Source of the DNA: Imtechella halotolerans
Lineage (GTDB): Bacteria > Bacteroidota > Bacteroidia > Flavobacteriales > Flavobacteriaceae
Direction of reading: 5' to 3'
Assembly: GCF_028743515.2 (NCBI RefSeq)
Contig: NZ_CP117969.2
Location: 1,361,001-1,425,000 of the forward strand
Length of the DNA stretch: 64,000 nt
Shown piece after piece: positions 23,683 to 33,977 of this stretch. The notes below the pieces were generated by a model, which worked only from the letters and a program-made list of their open reading frames with translations, had not been told where the DNA came from and did not search any database. Each line of letters starts with the position of its first letter. The stretch's first letter is position 1. The position numbers and the translations under genes were made by a program.

Positions 23683-26460
23683 ATGAATACAATTACTGAA
23701 TTAAATCCAAAAGAATATATCCTAATAAAAGGAGCCAAACTTCACAATCTTAAAAATATTGACGTGGCCATACCACGTAACAAACTAGTTGTGATCACTG
23801 GTTTATCTGGTTCAGGGAAATCAAGTCTAGCATTTGATACATTATACGCTGAAGGACAAAGACGCTATGTAGAAAGTTTATCCTCCTATGCAAGACAATT
23901 TTTAGGTAGATTGGACAAACCCAAGGTTGATAGTATAAAAGGAATTGCACCTGCAATTGCCATTGAACAAAAGGTAAATTCAACCAATCCACGATCCACA
24001 GTAGGTACCTCCACTGAAATTTATGATTATTTAAAACTACTATACGCAAGAATCGGAAAAACAATTTCACCAATTTCTGGTGAAGAAGTAAAAAAGCACA
24101 CGGTCTCAGATGTAGTAAACCATATCATGTCATTTCCAGAAGGAACCAAACTCTTACTATTGGCACCCGTACACATTCCTGAGGAACGCAGTGTTGTACA
24201 AACATTACAATTACTTTCTCAACAAGGATATGCCCGAATACGTTACCAAGGAGAAATTGTACGTATAGACAGTATTACTAGTGAGCTGGATCATGATTTT
24301 CAATTGGTTGTAGACAGGATTATCACACAAACAGATGAAGACTTTATACATCGTCTAGCTGACGCTTCGGACACCGCCTTCTTTGAAGGAAAAGGACAGT
24401 GTATTGTTGAAGAAATGGAAAGCGGAAAACAAGCGCATTTCAGCAATAGTTTTGAATTAGATGGCATTACCTTTTTAGAACCCAATGTGCATCTTTTTAG
24501 CTTCAATAATCCCTATGGAGCTTGTCCTAAATGTGAAGGATATGGAGACGTGATAGGAATAGATGAAGATTTAGTGATTCCAAATCCTGCACTCTCAGTA
24601 TATGAAAACTGTATTTTTGCATGGCGAGGTGACAGTATGAGTTGGTACAGGGATCAACTTGTAGACAATGCCTATAAATTTGAGTTCCCCATTCATAAAC
24701 CATGGTTTGAACTTTCTGAAGAGCAAAAGCAACTCGTTTGGAATGGCAACTCACATTTCACAGGTCTACATACTTTTTTTAATGAACTAGAAGAAAAAGC
24801 ATATAAAATCCAAAACAGGGTTATGCTTTCCCGTTATAGAGGAAAAACAAAGTGCCCTGAATGCCAAGGTAAACGATTACGTAAAGAAGCAAGTTATGTG
24901 TATGTGGGAGGAAAAACTTTACCTGATTTGGTCACATTACCAATAAAAAATCTAAGTACCTTCTTCAACCAGCTTGTCTTGAGTTCTCATGAATCTAAAA
25001 TTGCAGATCGGTTACTAAGAGAAATCAACAATAGGTTAGGCTACCTATGGCAAGTTGGATTGGACTATCTAACACTAAATCGAAAGTCTAACACCCTATC
25101 AGGTGGAGAAAGTCAGCGTATAAATCTTGCCACCTCCCTTGGAAGCAGTTTGGTAGGATCCATGTATATACTGGATGAACCTAGTATAGGTTTACACCCA
25201 AAGGACACCGAACAACTTATAGGTGTTTTATTACGTCTTAGAGATTTAGGCAATACGGTCATTGTAGTTGAACATGATGAAGAAATCATGAAGGCCGCGG
25301 ACACCATTATTGATATTGGTCCGCAAGCGGGCACTCATGGTGGGCAAGTGGTTGGTTATGGGTCCTATCAGGAGATTCTAGGTGGAGATTCACTCACTGC
25401 CAAGTACCTTAATGGTTCTATGGAAATTGCAGTCCCTCCAAGTCGAAGAACTTCCCCACATTACATTCGTATAAAAGGCGCTAGAGAACACAATTTGAAA
25501 AATATTGATGTTACCATTCCTTTGGATATGCTTACTGTAGTTACAGGAGTTTCGGGTAGCGGAAAAAGTACCTTAGTCAAGAAAATTGTCTATCCTGCTT
25601 TATTAAAAGCATTGGGTGGATATGGAGAAAAAGCAGGTCAACACCTTTCCTTTGAAGGCAAGTTCAATCATATAACTTCGGTTGAATATATAGACCAAAA
25701 CCCAATTGGTAGATCATCACGATCAAATCCCGTAACCTATATTAAAGCGTATGACGATATAAGGGATTTGTTTTCAAAACAAAAATTGTCACAACTAAGA
25801 GGATATCAAGCCAAGCATTTTTCATTTAATGTAGATGGTGGGCGATGTGAAACTTGCAAAGGAGAAGGAGAAGTGACTATAGAAATGCAGTTTATGGCAG
25901 ATGTCCATCTGGTATGTGAGACTTGTAATGGCAAACGGTTTAAAAAAGAAGTATTAGAAGTTACCTATGAAAACAAAAACATAGACAACATTCTTAATCT
26001 TACCATTGACGATGCTATCACCTTCTTTAAGCAATATAACCAGTCTAAGATTGTTACTAAACTTCAACCCTTACAGGATGTAGGTTTAGGTTATGTAACA
26101 CTTGGACAATCTTCTTCTACCCTCTCTGGTGGTGAAGCTCAACGTATTAAATTGGCCTCTTTTTTAGTAAAAGGTACAACCAAGGAAAAAACATTGTTTA
26201 TTTTTGATGAACCAACCACCGGTCTGCATTTTCACGACATTCAAAAACTGCTTACTTCTTTTTATGCACTCCTAGAAAAAGGTCATTCTATCCTTGTTGT
26301 TGAGCATAATATGGAACTCATAAAATGCGCCGATTTCATTGTAGACCTCGGTCCTGAAGGAGGTGAAAACGGAGGTCAATTAATTGGTTCTGGAACTCCT
26401 GAACAACTAGCTAAAATAAATGAAAGTTTCACAGGTAAATACCTAAAAGAGAAACTATAA
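23683..26460 (+). CDS. uvrA: Excinuclease ABC subunit A
   Basis: The damage-recognition ATPase of nucleotide excision repair, 925 residues. Two ABC modules are visible: Walker [10 protein letters not shown] (40-48) and GVSGSGKST (near 623), with signatures [14 protein letters not shown] and [14 protein letters not shown]. Zinc modules are CPKCEGYG with [10 protein letters not shown] in the first half and CETCKGEGE with CETCNGKRF near 722-745. Walker B motifs are [13 protein letters not shown] and [13 protein letters not shown]. Flavobacteria often carry two UvrA copies; which one this is cannot be settled, but the intact second zinc finger and usual length support a functional repair protein. 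A CpsB-type phosphatase gene follows 20 bases later. Confidence 0.97.
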   Translation: MNTITELNPKEYILIKGAKLHNLKNIDVAIPRNKLVVITGLSGSGKSSLAFDTLYAEGQRRYVESLSSYARQFLGRLDKPKVDSIKGIAPAIAIEQKVNSTNPRSTVGTSTEIYDYLKLLYARIGKTISPISGEEVKKHTVSDVVNHIMSFPEGTKLLLLAPVHIPEERSVVQTLQLLSQQGYARIRYQGEIVRIDSITSELDHDFQLVVDRIITQTDEDFIHRLADASDTAFFEGKGQCIVEEMESGKQAHFSNSFELDGITFLEPNVHLFSFNNPYGACPKCEGYGDVIGIDEDLVIPNPALSVYENCIFAWRGDSMSWYRDQLVDNAYKFEFPIHKPWFELSEEQKQLVWNGNSHFTGLHTFFNELEEKAYKIQNRVMLSRYRGKTKCPECQGKRLRKEASYVYVGGKTLPDLVTLPIKNLSTFFNQLVLSSHESKIADRLLREINNRLGYLWQVGLDYLTLNRKSNTLSGGESQRINLATSLGSSLVGSMYILDEPSIGLHPKDTEQLIGVLLRLRDLGNTVIVVEHDEEIMKAADTIIDIGPQAGTHGGQVVGYGSYQEILGGDSLTAKYLNGSMEIAVPPSRRTSPHYIRIKGAREHNLKNIDVTIPLDMLTVVTGVSGSGKSTLVKKIVYPALLKALGGYGEKAGQHLSFEGKFNHITSVEYIDQNPIGRSSRSNPVTYIKAYDDIRDLFSKQKLSQLRGYQAKHFSFNVDGGRCETCKGEGEVTIEMQFMADVHLVCETCNGKRFKKEVLEVTYENKNIDNILNLTIDDAITFFKQYNQSKIVTKLQPLQDVGLGYVTLGQSSSTLSGGEAQRIKLASFLVKGTTKEKTLFIFDEPTTGLHFHDIQKLLTSFYALLEKGHSILVVEHNMELIKCADFIVDLGPEGGENGGQLIGSGTPEQLAKINESFTGKYLKEKL

Positions 26461-26480
26461 CACTAGATAACTAAAGAACT

Positions 26481-27212
26481 ATGTTTTCATTCTTTACTAA
26501 AAAAACCTTTGTAGCTGATTCATTTGAAAATATGGTAGATATTCATTGCCATATTCTTCCTGGAATTGATGATGGAGCCGCTACAACAGATGTTTCCCGT
26601 TTAATGCTTGAAAAGTATCAAAGTCTTGGCTTCACCAAAATAATTGCCACCCCGCATGTGATGGAAGATTACTATCAGCTTAACAGTACAAAAATTCAAA
26701 ATGCACTTTCTAACTTCAAACCAATTTCTAAAGAATATCAACTGAACCTTAATGCTTCAGCGGAGTATTTAATGGATAATCAGTTGCAACAACTTATAGA
26801 TACAGATGACCTGATACCCCTTTCCATAGAGAATCACCTACTGGTAGAAATGTCTTTCTTTATGAGGCCAATACAATTGGAAAATCACCTTTTTCAATTA
26901 AATGACAAACAGTTTAAAATAGTAATGGCACATCCTGAACGGTATGAATACTTAAAAACAATAAGCGATTTTCAAGCCTTAAAAGAGAAAGGTTGTAATT
27001 TTCAACTTAATTTACTTTCAATAAGTGGTCACTATGGAACCACGGTACAAAAAAAAGCCGAATTGCTATTACAAAACGGCTTTATAGATTTTATAGGCAC
27101 CGATGCTCACAGACCGGAACATCTCACTAAAATTGAACAACTTACAGTTTCAAAAACGATCATGGAAGCGTTACAAAATAGCATAGAGAACACTAAAGCC
27201 AAATTCTCCTAA
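26481..27212 (+). CDS. CpsB/YwqE-type protein-tyrosine phosphatase (PHP fold)
   Basis: A manganese-dependent phosphatase that dephosphorylates the tyrosine cluster of bacterial Wzc-type kinases. PHP motifs are visible: DIHCHILPGIDDGA with H22/H24, ATPHVMEDYY, MAHPERYEY, and the C-terminal metal motif GTDAHRPEHL. Length (243) is standard. It converges with the kinase gene (27219-29606), with only 6 bases between stops, so enzyme and substrate are encoded face to face. It lies 20 bases after uvrA and is probably transcribed with it, an odd pairing that places the phosphatase under a different promoter from the kinase. Confidence 0.92.
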   Translation: MFSFFTKKTFVADSFENMVDIHCHILPGIDDGAATTDVSRLMLEKYQSLGFTKIIATPHVMEDYYQLNSTKIQNALSNFKPISKEYQLNLNASAEYLMDNQLQQLIDTDDLIPLSIENHLLVEMSFFMRPIQLENHLFQLNDKQFKIVMAHPERYEYLKTISDFQALKEKGCNFQLNLLSISGHYGTTVQKKAELLLQNGFIDFIGTDAHRPEHLTKIEQLTVSKTIMEALQNSIENTKAKFS

Positions 27213-27218
27213 GAATAA

Positions 27219-29606
27219 TTAAGCCCTGCCGGTAAACGCCTTTTTTATTCGCTGGATAAACGTTTCCTTCTCCCCTCCATAGGTATAGCCATATTTATTA
27301 CCATATCCAAAATTAGCCATGCTTACATCATTCAATACTAAGGCCACATTATTAATTTTACCTTGAGAAGAATTATCTTTAATAAATTCTAACAACTGTT
27401 GTTCTGTATACCCAGCTCTCATTACATAAATGGTGGCGTCCGCATACTTACTAATTAAGAACGTATCCGTAACCAATAATAAAGGCGCCGTATCATAAAT
27501 TACATAATCATACGATTGTCTTAGCTCCTCTACAAGTACCTCTATTCGTTTTGACATCAAAAGCTCTGCAGGGTTTGGAGGAATACTTCCTGAGGTTATA
27601 ATGGCCAAATTTGCATTCATATCAGAGATCTGAGTAATATCTTTAACTGTCAATTTAGAATCGAAAAGAAAATTAGACACTCCTCTTTGTGTATTGGTAT
27701 CTGGTAAATAACGTTGTAGTTGTGGATTTCTCAAATCTATCCCAACAATAGCTACTTTATTGTTTGTACTTGCCAAAGTCAATGCTAAATTGAATGAGGT
27801 AAATGTTTTACCTTCTCCTTTAACAGAAGAGGTTACAAAAATAGATTTACCCAGGCCCTTTGTTTCAATATTAACAAACAGATACTGAATGTTAGTTCGC
27901 AATATTCTGAAGGCTTCTGCCAACACAGTACGATCGTTAGACACAATTACTTCAGATTCACTTTTCCCTATCCTTGGCAATTCTCCCACCAAAGGAATGT
28001 TTGGTACTATACGCTCAACATCCTTACGGTTGTTAACTTTATTGTCCAAAAGATCTTTGGTATAAATCAATCCAAAAGGTATCAATAAACCCAATAGCAA
28101 GGAAGCCAAATACACTATCTTTCTCTTAGGAGAAATAGGATGCTTTGAACTGTAAGCATAATCTACAATTTTAGCTTTTGGTGCTGTCACGGCTAAAGAG
28201 ATAGAATTCTCTTCACGCTTTTGTAACAAATATAAATATAGTGCCTCCTTAATAGTTTGTTGACGTTCAATTCCTCTAAACTCCATTTCTTGCCCAGGAG
28301 CCTTAGCTATACGTCCTTCAATAAGATTTTCTTGTCTATTGAAATCCTTTAATGCTACATTTAGCGATGATCGTGTATTTTGCAAACTAGAAACGATTGT
28401 TGTCTTTAACTGCGCTAATTGGTCATCAACAGCAATGACGGCCGGGTTTTTATCAGTTGCACTCTTAAGCAAATGATTTCTTTCAATTACAAGTTTATTA
28501 TATTCTGCAGTTAATTGGGTTAAAGCAACATCTTCAAAACCCAAATTCACTGGCAACAATCCAGGCCTGGAATCTCTACTGATATGTTCCAACATTGAAT
28601 TTGTTAAGGCCAATTGTGTCCCTACTTCCAATTGTTTTTTATTAAACTCACTAGCATTTTCCAAATACAATTTGGACTCCGTCATTAAATCAGTTAGCTT
28701 GTTTTGAGTTTTAAAAGTAACTTTCCCTTGCTCCACTGAATCTAATTCCCCTGAAATAATCCTTAATCGTTCATCAATAAACTTTGCAGTGTTTTCTGAA
28801 ACCAAATTTTTATCCTCGATAGCATCACGATTGTATTGTGTCACTAATTCATTTAAAACATCCTCTGCTTTATTTTTGACAGGATGGTTTAAACTCAGTT
28901 GAATTACACTACTATTTTTATTAGTAAGATTAATCTGTATAGCTTCTTGATATTGGGCAACTTTATCCTCAACTGTGGAAAATTCAACAATAACGGGAGT
29001 ACCTATCAGTTCCAAAGCTTTAGAATCAACACTCTCATTTGGCATAATAATAAAGCTTCCAAAGGGAAGTGTCACCGTTTCACCCAATTGGTGTAAGCTT
29101 TTTTTACCTTTATACACTAGGGTAACCTTAGAATTTTTGTCCATTGTTGCTTGAACAGAAGTTCCAGCTACAAAGTCCTCTGCATAGCCCAAAACCCGAA
29201 TAGAAAAAGGGATATCATTATACTTTTCGGTGGCTATAATTCGACCTTCAACAAGATAGGTAACTTGTAAATTTAATTGTTCAACAACCGAAGTAAGTAA
29301 CCTCTTAGACTTTAGAATTTCAATTTCATTTTCAATACTTGCTGAACCAAAACCTCCCAAAAGCCCCATGCTTTCAAAAGCCGCAAGTTCAGATATACCT
29401 CCTCCTTTCTTTTCATCTTTAATTATCACACTAGCTTGTGTTTGATAGGAGGATACTGTATATCTCAAATAAAGAAATGCCAAAGTTACACAAACTATTA
29501 CCCCTAGGACAAACCACCAACCATGTCTGAGGTACTTTTCAAGTTGTTCTCTAATATTTAGTTCTTGTGTGCTTTGAGAATCGTTAAACGACGAGGAATT
29601 ATTCAT
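27219..29606 (-). CDS. Wzc-like polysaccharide co-polymerase and tyrosine autokinase
   Basis: An inner-membrane protein that controls chain length and export of capsule or exopolysaccharide. At 795 residues it holds a first membrane segment (about 29-50), a long periplasmic Wzz and coiled-coil region (about 55-490), a second segment (about 497-517) and a cytoplasmic BY-kinase domain. Kinase motifs: Walker A SSVKGEGKTF (near 590), Walker A-prime VAIVGIDLRNPQL and Walker B YDYVIYDTAP (near 700). The C-terminal tyrosine cluster NFGYGNKYGYTYGG supplies autophosphorylation sites. It follows the Wza gene by 7 bases and converges with its likely phosphatase. Confidence 0.95.
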   Translation of the reverse strand: MNNSSSFNDSQSTQELNIREQLEKYLRHGWWFVLGVIVCVTLAFLYLRYTVSSYQTQASVIIKDEKKGGGISELAAFESMGLLGGFGSASIENEIEILKSKRLLTSVVEQLNLQVTYLVEGRIIATEKYNDIPFSIRVLGYAEDFVAGTSVQATMDKNSKVTLVYKGKKSLHQLGETVTLPFGSFIIMPNESVDSKALELIGTPVIVEFSTVEDKVAQYQEAIQINLTNKNSSVIQLSLNHPVKNKAEDVLNELVTQYNRDAIEDKNLVSENTAKFIDERLRIISGELDSVEQGKVTFKTQNKLTDLMTESKLYLENASEFNKKQLEVGTQLALTNSMLEHISRDSRPGLLPVNLGFEDVALTQLTAEYNKLVIERNHLLKSATDKNPAVIAVDDQLAQLKTTIVSSLQNTRSSLNVALKDFNRQENLIEGRIAKAPGQEMEFRGIERQQTIKEALYLYLLQKREENSISLAVTAPKAKIVDYAYSSKHPISPKRKIVYLASLLLGLLIPFGLIYTKDLLDNKVNNRKDVERIVPNIPLVGELPRIGKSESEVIVSNDRTVLAEAFRILRTNIQYLFVNIETKGLGKSIFVTSSVKGEGKTFTSFNLALTLASTNNKVAIVGIDLRNPQLQRYLPDTNTQRGVSNFLFDSKLTVKDITQISDMNANLAIITSGSIPPNPAELLMSKRIEVLVEELRQSYDYVIYDTAPLLLVTDTFLISKYADATIYVMRAGYTEQQLLEFIKDNSSQGKINNVALVLNDVSMANFGYGNKYGYTYGGEKETFIQRIKKAFTGRA

Positions 29607-29613
29607 GCTAAAA

Positions 29614-30393
29614 TTATCTAGTTAAAACAGAAATCAATGTGATTAATATTGACCCCATAGAAATAAAAACAGGTATATTACGGTTGTAATTAGCGCTGCT
29701 TACTTGTGCCTTATTAGGTTCTACGTACACCACATCATTTTGCTGCAAATAGTAAAAAGGAGTATTAATAAAGTCTCCTTTAGTTATATCAATGTAAGTA
29801 TGGGTTTTCACCCCATCCGTCTCACGTATTACCAGCACATTATCGCGACGGCCATAAATGGTCATATCTCCTGCTTGCGCCAATGCCTCTAACAAAGTAA
29901 TACGTTCATCAGGGATGGTAAAACTTCCAGGTCTTGTCACCTCTCCAAGAACAGATACTTTGTAATTCCTAATACGAACGTTCACAATGGGATCCGTAAC
30001 ATATGCAGCTATTTTTGACTCAAGCACATTGGTTAATTCCGTTCTTGTAAGGCCCGCTACCTTTAACCTACCCAATACCGGAAATTCAATATTCCCTTCA
30101 GGATCTACCAAATACGATTGTAATTGTTGGCCACCCACCACAGCTCCTGTAAGACTTTCCTGTCCTACTATAGGCAAGTTAAAAGGTTGAACAGCCTTTA
30201 AATCAAAAGCAGAAACAACTATAGTCAACAAATCACTAGAACGTATAAGGGTCTTATATTGGGATTGAGCCTCTTCGGCCAAGGCAACATCAAGATTACT
30301 GAAGTAAACGACTTTCTTGCGATTGGCACAAGAAGATAATATTAATACTAATGTAAGTGTTAAAAATAAAGGTACTAAACCTGATTTATTCAT
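29614..30393 (-). CDS. Wza-like polysaccharide export lipoprotein
   Basis: The outer-membrane export component for surface polysaccharide. The signal ends in a lipobox LSSCAN with lipidated C22. The Poly_export domain is at about 45-130 (SDLLTIVVSAFD, YLVDPEGNIEFPVLGRLKVAGLT) and an SLBB domain at about 135-215 (VSVLGEVTRPGSFTIPDERITLLEALAQAGDM). A C-terminal hydrophobic segment (about 238-257, VFISMGSILITLISVLT) is present, as in many Bacteroidetes homologues. It is the partner of the Wzc protein encoded 7 bases downstream. The FlaA1/CapD gene lies 82 bases upstream on the same strand. Confidence 0.93.
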   Translation of the reverse strand: MNKSGLVPLFLTLTLVLILSSCANRKKVVYFSNLDVALAEEAQSQYKTLIRSSDLLTIVVSAFDLKAVQPFNLPIVGQESLTGAVVGGQQLQSYLVDPEGNIEFPVLGRLKVAGLTRTELTNVLESKIAAYVTDPIVNVRIRNYKVSVLGEVTRPGSFTIPDERITLLEALAQAGDMTIYGRRDNVLVIRETDGVKTHTYIDITKGDFINTPFYYLQQNDVVYVEPNKAQVSSANYNRNIPVFISMGSILITLISVLTR

Positions 30394-30475
30394 GTTTTAA
30401 TTTTTTGGTAAATATAGAATTTTGAATCTTAAAATTTGTTTAACAAAAGTTAAGTAAGGACTTTAACATAACGAC

Positions 30476-32446
30476 CTATCCCGCGTCTCTATTTGTCAGT
30501 TCAGCATCTAATTCTTCAAAAACAGAATTCTGACTAACAAATTCAGGAACTAGGGTCTTAAGCTCCTTAACTACTTTACTATCATCATAACGTATGGCAG
30601 CACGCACAATTCGACCAATTTGTTCTTCAACAAGTATATAGGGTTCGCTTTCTACCTTTGCACGCATTATTTTTCGGTGATGTGTTGGCATGGTTACACT
30701 TTCATCACTTAACAATTCTTCAAACAACTTTTCTCCTGGACGAAGACCAGTAATCTTAATATCAATATCCTTATAAGGTTCAAAACCTGACAACTGAATC
30801 ATTTTGACCGCTAAATCAATAATGCGAACAGGTTTACCCATATCAAATACATAAATCTCTCCTCCTTCTCCCATAGTACCAGCTTGCAGTACCAATTGAC
30901 AAGCCTCAGGAATAGTCATAAAAAAACGAATAATATCCGGATGTGTTACAGTAACAGGTCCACCTTGCTGAATTTGCTTTTTAAAATGAGGTATTACTGA
31001 ACCATTTGATCCCAATACATTTCCAAAACGAGTAGTGATATATTTTGTTGAAACACCTTGCTGGCTTTGTAATGCTTGAACATAAATTTCTGCTGCCCGC
31101 TTAGAAGCACCCATGACATTTGTCGGATTGACAGCCTTATCCGTTGAAACCATTACAAATCGATCTACACCATAGGCATTTGCAAGATCAGCAACCACCC
31201 TAGTTCCATAGACATTCACATAAATAGCCTCATGGGGATTTTTTTCAATCATTGGCACGTGCTTATAAGCTGCCGCGTGATAAACCACTGAAAATTTATA
31301 GTGCTGGAATAACTTCTCCATTCGGTGCTTATTGCTTACATTAGCCAGAACCGCTTTAAACTTCAACTGAGGGAATTTCTCCCTTAATTCAAGCTCAAGT
31401 TCATGCAATGCAGTCTCAGACTGATCCACAATAACCATTTTCCCAGGCAAATAAGCCGCTACTTGACGAACTATCTCGCTTCCTATAGATCCAGCACCTC
31501 CTGTAATTAGAATCGTTTTTCCTGTAAGACTCGATGCAATAATTTGATCATTAAGCTTTATGGAGGTTCTACCCAAAAGATCTTCTATAACGATAGGCTT
31601 GATACGCTTATATAAATCATTTTTATTCTGTACCTCCTCCATCATTGGAGCGTTATACACTGTTATTTGATGTTTAATACATGCCTCTACAATACGATTC
31701 CTATCCGAACGGCTTAAGGATTCACTTATCATTACCACCCCTTCAACACCAATCTCTTTTAGATGTTTTACGAATCCCTTTTTAAGCTGGTAAACAGGCT
31801 TACCATACACTTGATAATACCTGTTTTTATGTTCTCCCAAAAATCCTACCAATTGAAAAGGCTGATGGCTATTTCCCATAAGAGAGGAGCCTAATGCAAT
31901 GCTTGTATCATCAAGGCCTACCACCACTACTCGTTTTCTATCAAAAGAAACTCCTTCATTCTTAAAGTAATGATACACTTGTTTGACAGAAACTCTGAAT
32001 AATAACAGTAGCGTAAAAGAAAGTGCTAAATACAATACCAAACTAGGCATTAAAAATATTTTATTGCCTGTAGAAAAATAATAGGTGTAATTAATTGCAA
32101 TAATAACTAAGCCTGTTGATCCTGAAGCCATAGCTAGCTTCACAATGTCCACCGGTGTAGTATGACGTATGAGACCTGCATAAGTATGGTACACAAAAAA
32201 GAAAACAATATTCACTGAGATTGTGATGGCAAAACGAGCAGATTTTGGAAGTACATCGTAAAAATCCGTAGTAAGCTGACTTACCACTGCATAGGTTATT
32301 AAATAAGAAGTCAACAGAATCATGATATCAATAGATATTACGATCCATCGAGGAAGGTATTTTAAACCAACAAATCTCAGTTTATTATCCCCATCAAAGA
32401 TGATAGAGAAAAGTGTTTTCCTAAAGTAATTTGTGGACCTCGCCAT
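30476..32446 (-). CDS. FlaA1/CapD/WbpM-type nucleotide-sugar 4,6-dehydratase/epimerase
   Basis: A membrane-bound UDP-sugar 4,6-dehydratase that starts synthesis of rare amino sugars (for example QuiNAc or FucNAc) for surface glycans. At 656 residues it has four N-terminal membrane segments (about 30-150), a CoA-binding-like Rossmann region (about 165-290) and the SDR domain with GGAGSIGSE near 315. The catalytic triad is of the SMK type known from WbpM: STDKAV followed by VMGASKRAAE, with methionine where most SDRs have tyrosine. It heads the Wza-Wzc row. The upstream 318 bases are the longest non-coding stretch in the window. Confidence 0.94.
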   Translation of the reverse strand: MARSTNYFRKTLFSIIFDGDNKLRFVGLKYLPRWIVISIDIMILLTSYLITYAVVSQLTTDFYDVLPKSARFAITISVNIVFFFVYHTYAGLIRHTTPVDIVKLAMASGSTGLVIIAINYTYYFSTGNKIFLMPSLVLYLALSFTLLLLFRVSVKQVYHYFKNEGVSFDRKRVVVVGLDDTSIALGSSLMGNSHQPFQLVGFLGEHKNRYYQVYGKPVYQLKKGFVKHLKEIGVEGVVMISESLSRSDRNRIVEACIKHQITVYNAPMMEEVQNKNDLYKRIKPIVIEDLLGRTSIKLNDQIIASSLTGKTILITGGAGSIGSEIVRQVAAYLPGKMVIVDQSETALHELELELREKFPQLKFKAVLANVSNKHRMEKLFQHYKFSVVYHAAAYKHVPMIEKNPHEAIYVNVYGTRVVADLANAYGVDRFVMVSTDKAVNPTNVMGASKRAAEIYVQALQSQQGVSTKYITTRFGNVLGSNGSVIPHFKKQIQQGGPVTVTHPDIIRFFMTIPEACQLVLQAGTMGEGGEIYVFDMGKPVRIIDLAVKMIQLSGFEPYKDIDIKITGLRPGEKLFEELLSDESVTMPTHHRKIMRAKVESEPYILVEEQIGRIVRAAIRYDDSKVVKELKTLVPEFVSQNSVFEELDAELTNRDAG

Positions 32447-32764
32447 ATATTACATAACTAAAATAGTTCAACTTCAAAATGACAACCAATACTGATTGCA
32501 ATTATATTAAGAGTTTTTAGTTGATTATTTAAGCTTGTTTTTACACAATCTTAAATCCGGCTTTAGTTTGGGCGATTTGCTGGTTCAAAAATAGGTATAT
32601 TTCTTAAACATTTGCTAAAAAAATTGATATATATCACACTTGATTTCGCAAAGTGGTGGATTTCATCTAATTCCATACTAATATTTTTCTATAACTTATT
32701 TTGGCACGTTGTTTGTTTTCCAGTATGTACCGGCCAAAAGATGTTGAACCTAAAAAGTATTTTT
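32447..32764. other. Divergent non-coding region (318 bp)
   Basis: The region lies between the FlaA1-type gene (minus) and the repeat-protein gene (plus). The only promoter-like pattern I see is TTTG (32576-32579), 16 bases, TATATTTC (32596-32603), one base off the phylum consensus, which would give the plus gene a leader of about 160 bases. On the minus side TATTTTAG lies close to the start of the sugar dehydratase. The plus frame is open from 32612, but the added 51 residues look non-coding. No repeat or RNA structure was recognised. Confidence 0.4.
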
Positions 32765-33913
32765 ATGAAAACGTATTTAACCTTATTAATTGCCTTGGTT
32801 ATAGGTACTAGTGCAAAAGCTAGTATTAATCATTCAGCTACTGCACCTTTTGGTCATGGAGATTCCGTAATTTTTACTGAAAATGGCATTACCTTTTCTG
32901 TATTTCCAAATGGCGAATTTGACTTCTATTTAAATAATCATGTAAATGTAAATGCCAATGTGAATGTTGGTAATGTTAATTTGAGTTTTAACTCAGGGTA
33001 TGACTATGACGCCTATGTTCAATATGACGACTATGGTGCGGTAATCCAAGTTGAAAATGTTCCAATTTATTATGATTATTATGGAAGGGTAAGTCGAATT
33101 GGTTCGGTTTATATCAATTATAATAATGGCCGTTTAGCTCGCGTAGGAGGATTATACGTACATTATAATCCTAGAGGTGTATTTACGCACTATACTGGAT
33201 ACATTAATGTATACAATCGTCACTATGTATATCGCCCATACTACAATTGGTTCATAGCACCACGTTACAGTATTGTTTATCATTCGCCATATAGAAGATA
33301 TTATACCCCTGTACGTTATCGCTATTACTCCCCATACAGAAACAATTATCGTCCACACACCTATGCAATAGGAAAACAGGTACGCTACAAAGGGAATCAT
33401 CATGGTCAGAAATATTATGCAAATACTAGAAGAGGTGATGTGGCTTACAATAACGGTAGAAGAAATGAGGTAGCTTACAACAATGGTAGAAGAAATGAAG
33501 TATCGCATAATAGTGGTAGAAGAAATGAAGGCGCCAGAAATACCACTTATCAAAATAGAAATTCCGAATATCGTAATGATAGGGAAAATAAGGCAGAGCG
33601 TACTCAACCAGAAAGGACGTATCGAAGCAATGAATCAAGAAACAATAATTTTAACAGACAACCTCAACGTCAAAATTCAAGAGTAGAGCGTCCTCATATG
33701 GAACAAAGACAAGTGAGAACCCAACAGACGAGACAAGTTGAACGTAACACAACCCCACAGAGGCAGTCCGTTAGAACACAACCTCAACAGACTAGAAAAG
33801 TTGAACGTTCACATCAACCTCAGCGAAAAAGTTCTGAAGTAACTCAACGCGGTCCTCAAAGGGTTGAAAGAGGAAATAATGGAAAAGGAAATGCCCGAAG
33901 AGGTGGCGAATAA
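32765..33913 (+). CDS. Secreted basic protein with tandem repeats, function unknown
   Basis: A 382-residue protein with a clear signal peptide (MKTYLTLLIALVIGTSAKA). I do not recognise its family. After the signal come a beta-rich tyrosine/asparagine region (about 40-150: short strands such as VNANVNVGNVNLSFNSGYD, YDYYGRVSRIGSVYINY, RVGGLYVHYN), a Tyr/Arg-rich stretch (about 150-215: YRPYYNWF, YHSPYRRYYTPVRYRYYSPYR), three decapeptide repeats of the type NNGRRNEVAY (nucleotides 33433-33530), and a low-complexity Gln/Arg tail. The tail is strongly basic. ATG 32765 is chosen for the signal peptide. It stands between polysaccharide genes; a surface or matrix role is a guess. Confidence 0.75.
   Translation: MKTYLTLLIALVIGTSAKASINHSATAPFGHGDSVIFTENGITFSVFPNGEFDFYLNNHVNVNANVNVGNVNLSFNSGYDYDAYVQYDDYGAVIQVENVPIYYDYYGRVSRIGSVYINYNNGRLARVGGLYVHYNPRGVFTHYTGYINVYNRHYVYRPYYNWFIAPRYSIVYHSPYRRYYTPVRYRYYSPYRNNYRPHTYAIGKQVRYKGNHHGQKYYANTRRGDVAYNNGRRNEVAYNNGRRNEVSHNSGRRNEGARNTTYQNRNSEYRNDRENKAERTQPERTYRSNESRNNNFNRQPQRQNSRVERPHMEQRQVRTQQTRQVERNTTPQRQSVRTQPQQTRKVERSHQPQRKSSEVTQRGPQRVERGNNGKGNARRGGE
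33433..33530 (+). repeat. Three tandem 30-bp coding repeats
   Basis: Units share the core GGTAGAAGAAATGA and encode the decapeptide NNGRRNEVAY with drift (AYNNGRRNEV, AYNNGRRNEV, SHNSGRRNEG). Third-position differences between units show purifying selection on the peptide or ageing of the repeat. Not CRISPR-like: there are no spacers. Confidence 0.75.
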
Positions 33914-33945
33914 TATAATGATTTGTTAGTTTTAAGTTGGTTAGT

Positions 33946-33977
33946 AAAAAGTCCGTAATTTTAAATTATGGGCTTTT
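33946..33977. terminator. Bidirectional terminator between the repeat-protein and flippase genes
   Basis: A long stem AAAAAGTCCGTAATTT with AAATTATGGGCTTTTT (two weak positions), flush with the flippase stop on the minus strand (33978). It serves both converging genes. Confidence 0.75.

Noticed and set aside
32612-32764. A 51-residue N-terminal extension of the repeat protein
   Set aside because: It would place the signal peptide internally; its sequence looks non-coding and overlaps promoter-like bases.
33433-33530. Tandem repeats as a CRISPR array
   Set aside because: The units are contiguous, in frame, and encode a decapeptide with silent changes; there are no spacers and no cas genes.
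33152-33638. Long minus-strand frames opposite the repeat protein
   Set aside because: They are shadows of the low-complexity plus-strand gene, giving Ile/Ser- or Tyr/His-biased peptides without known motifs.
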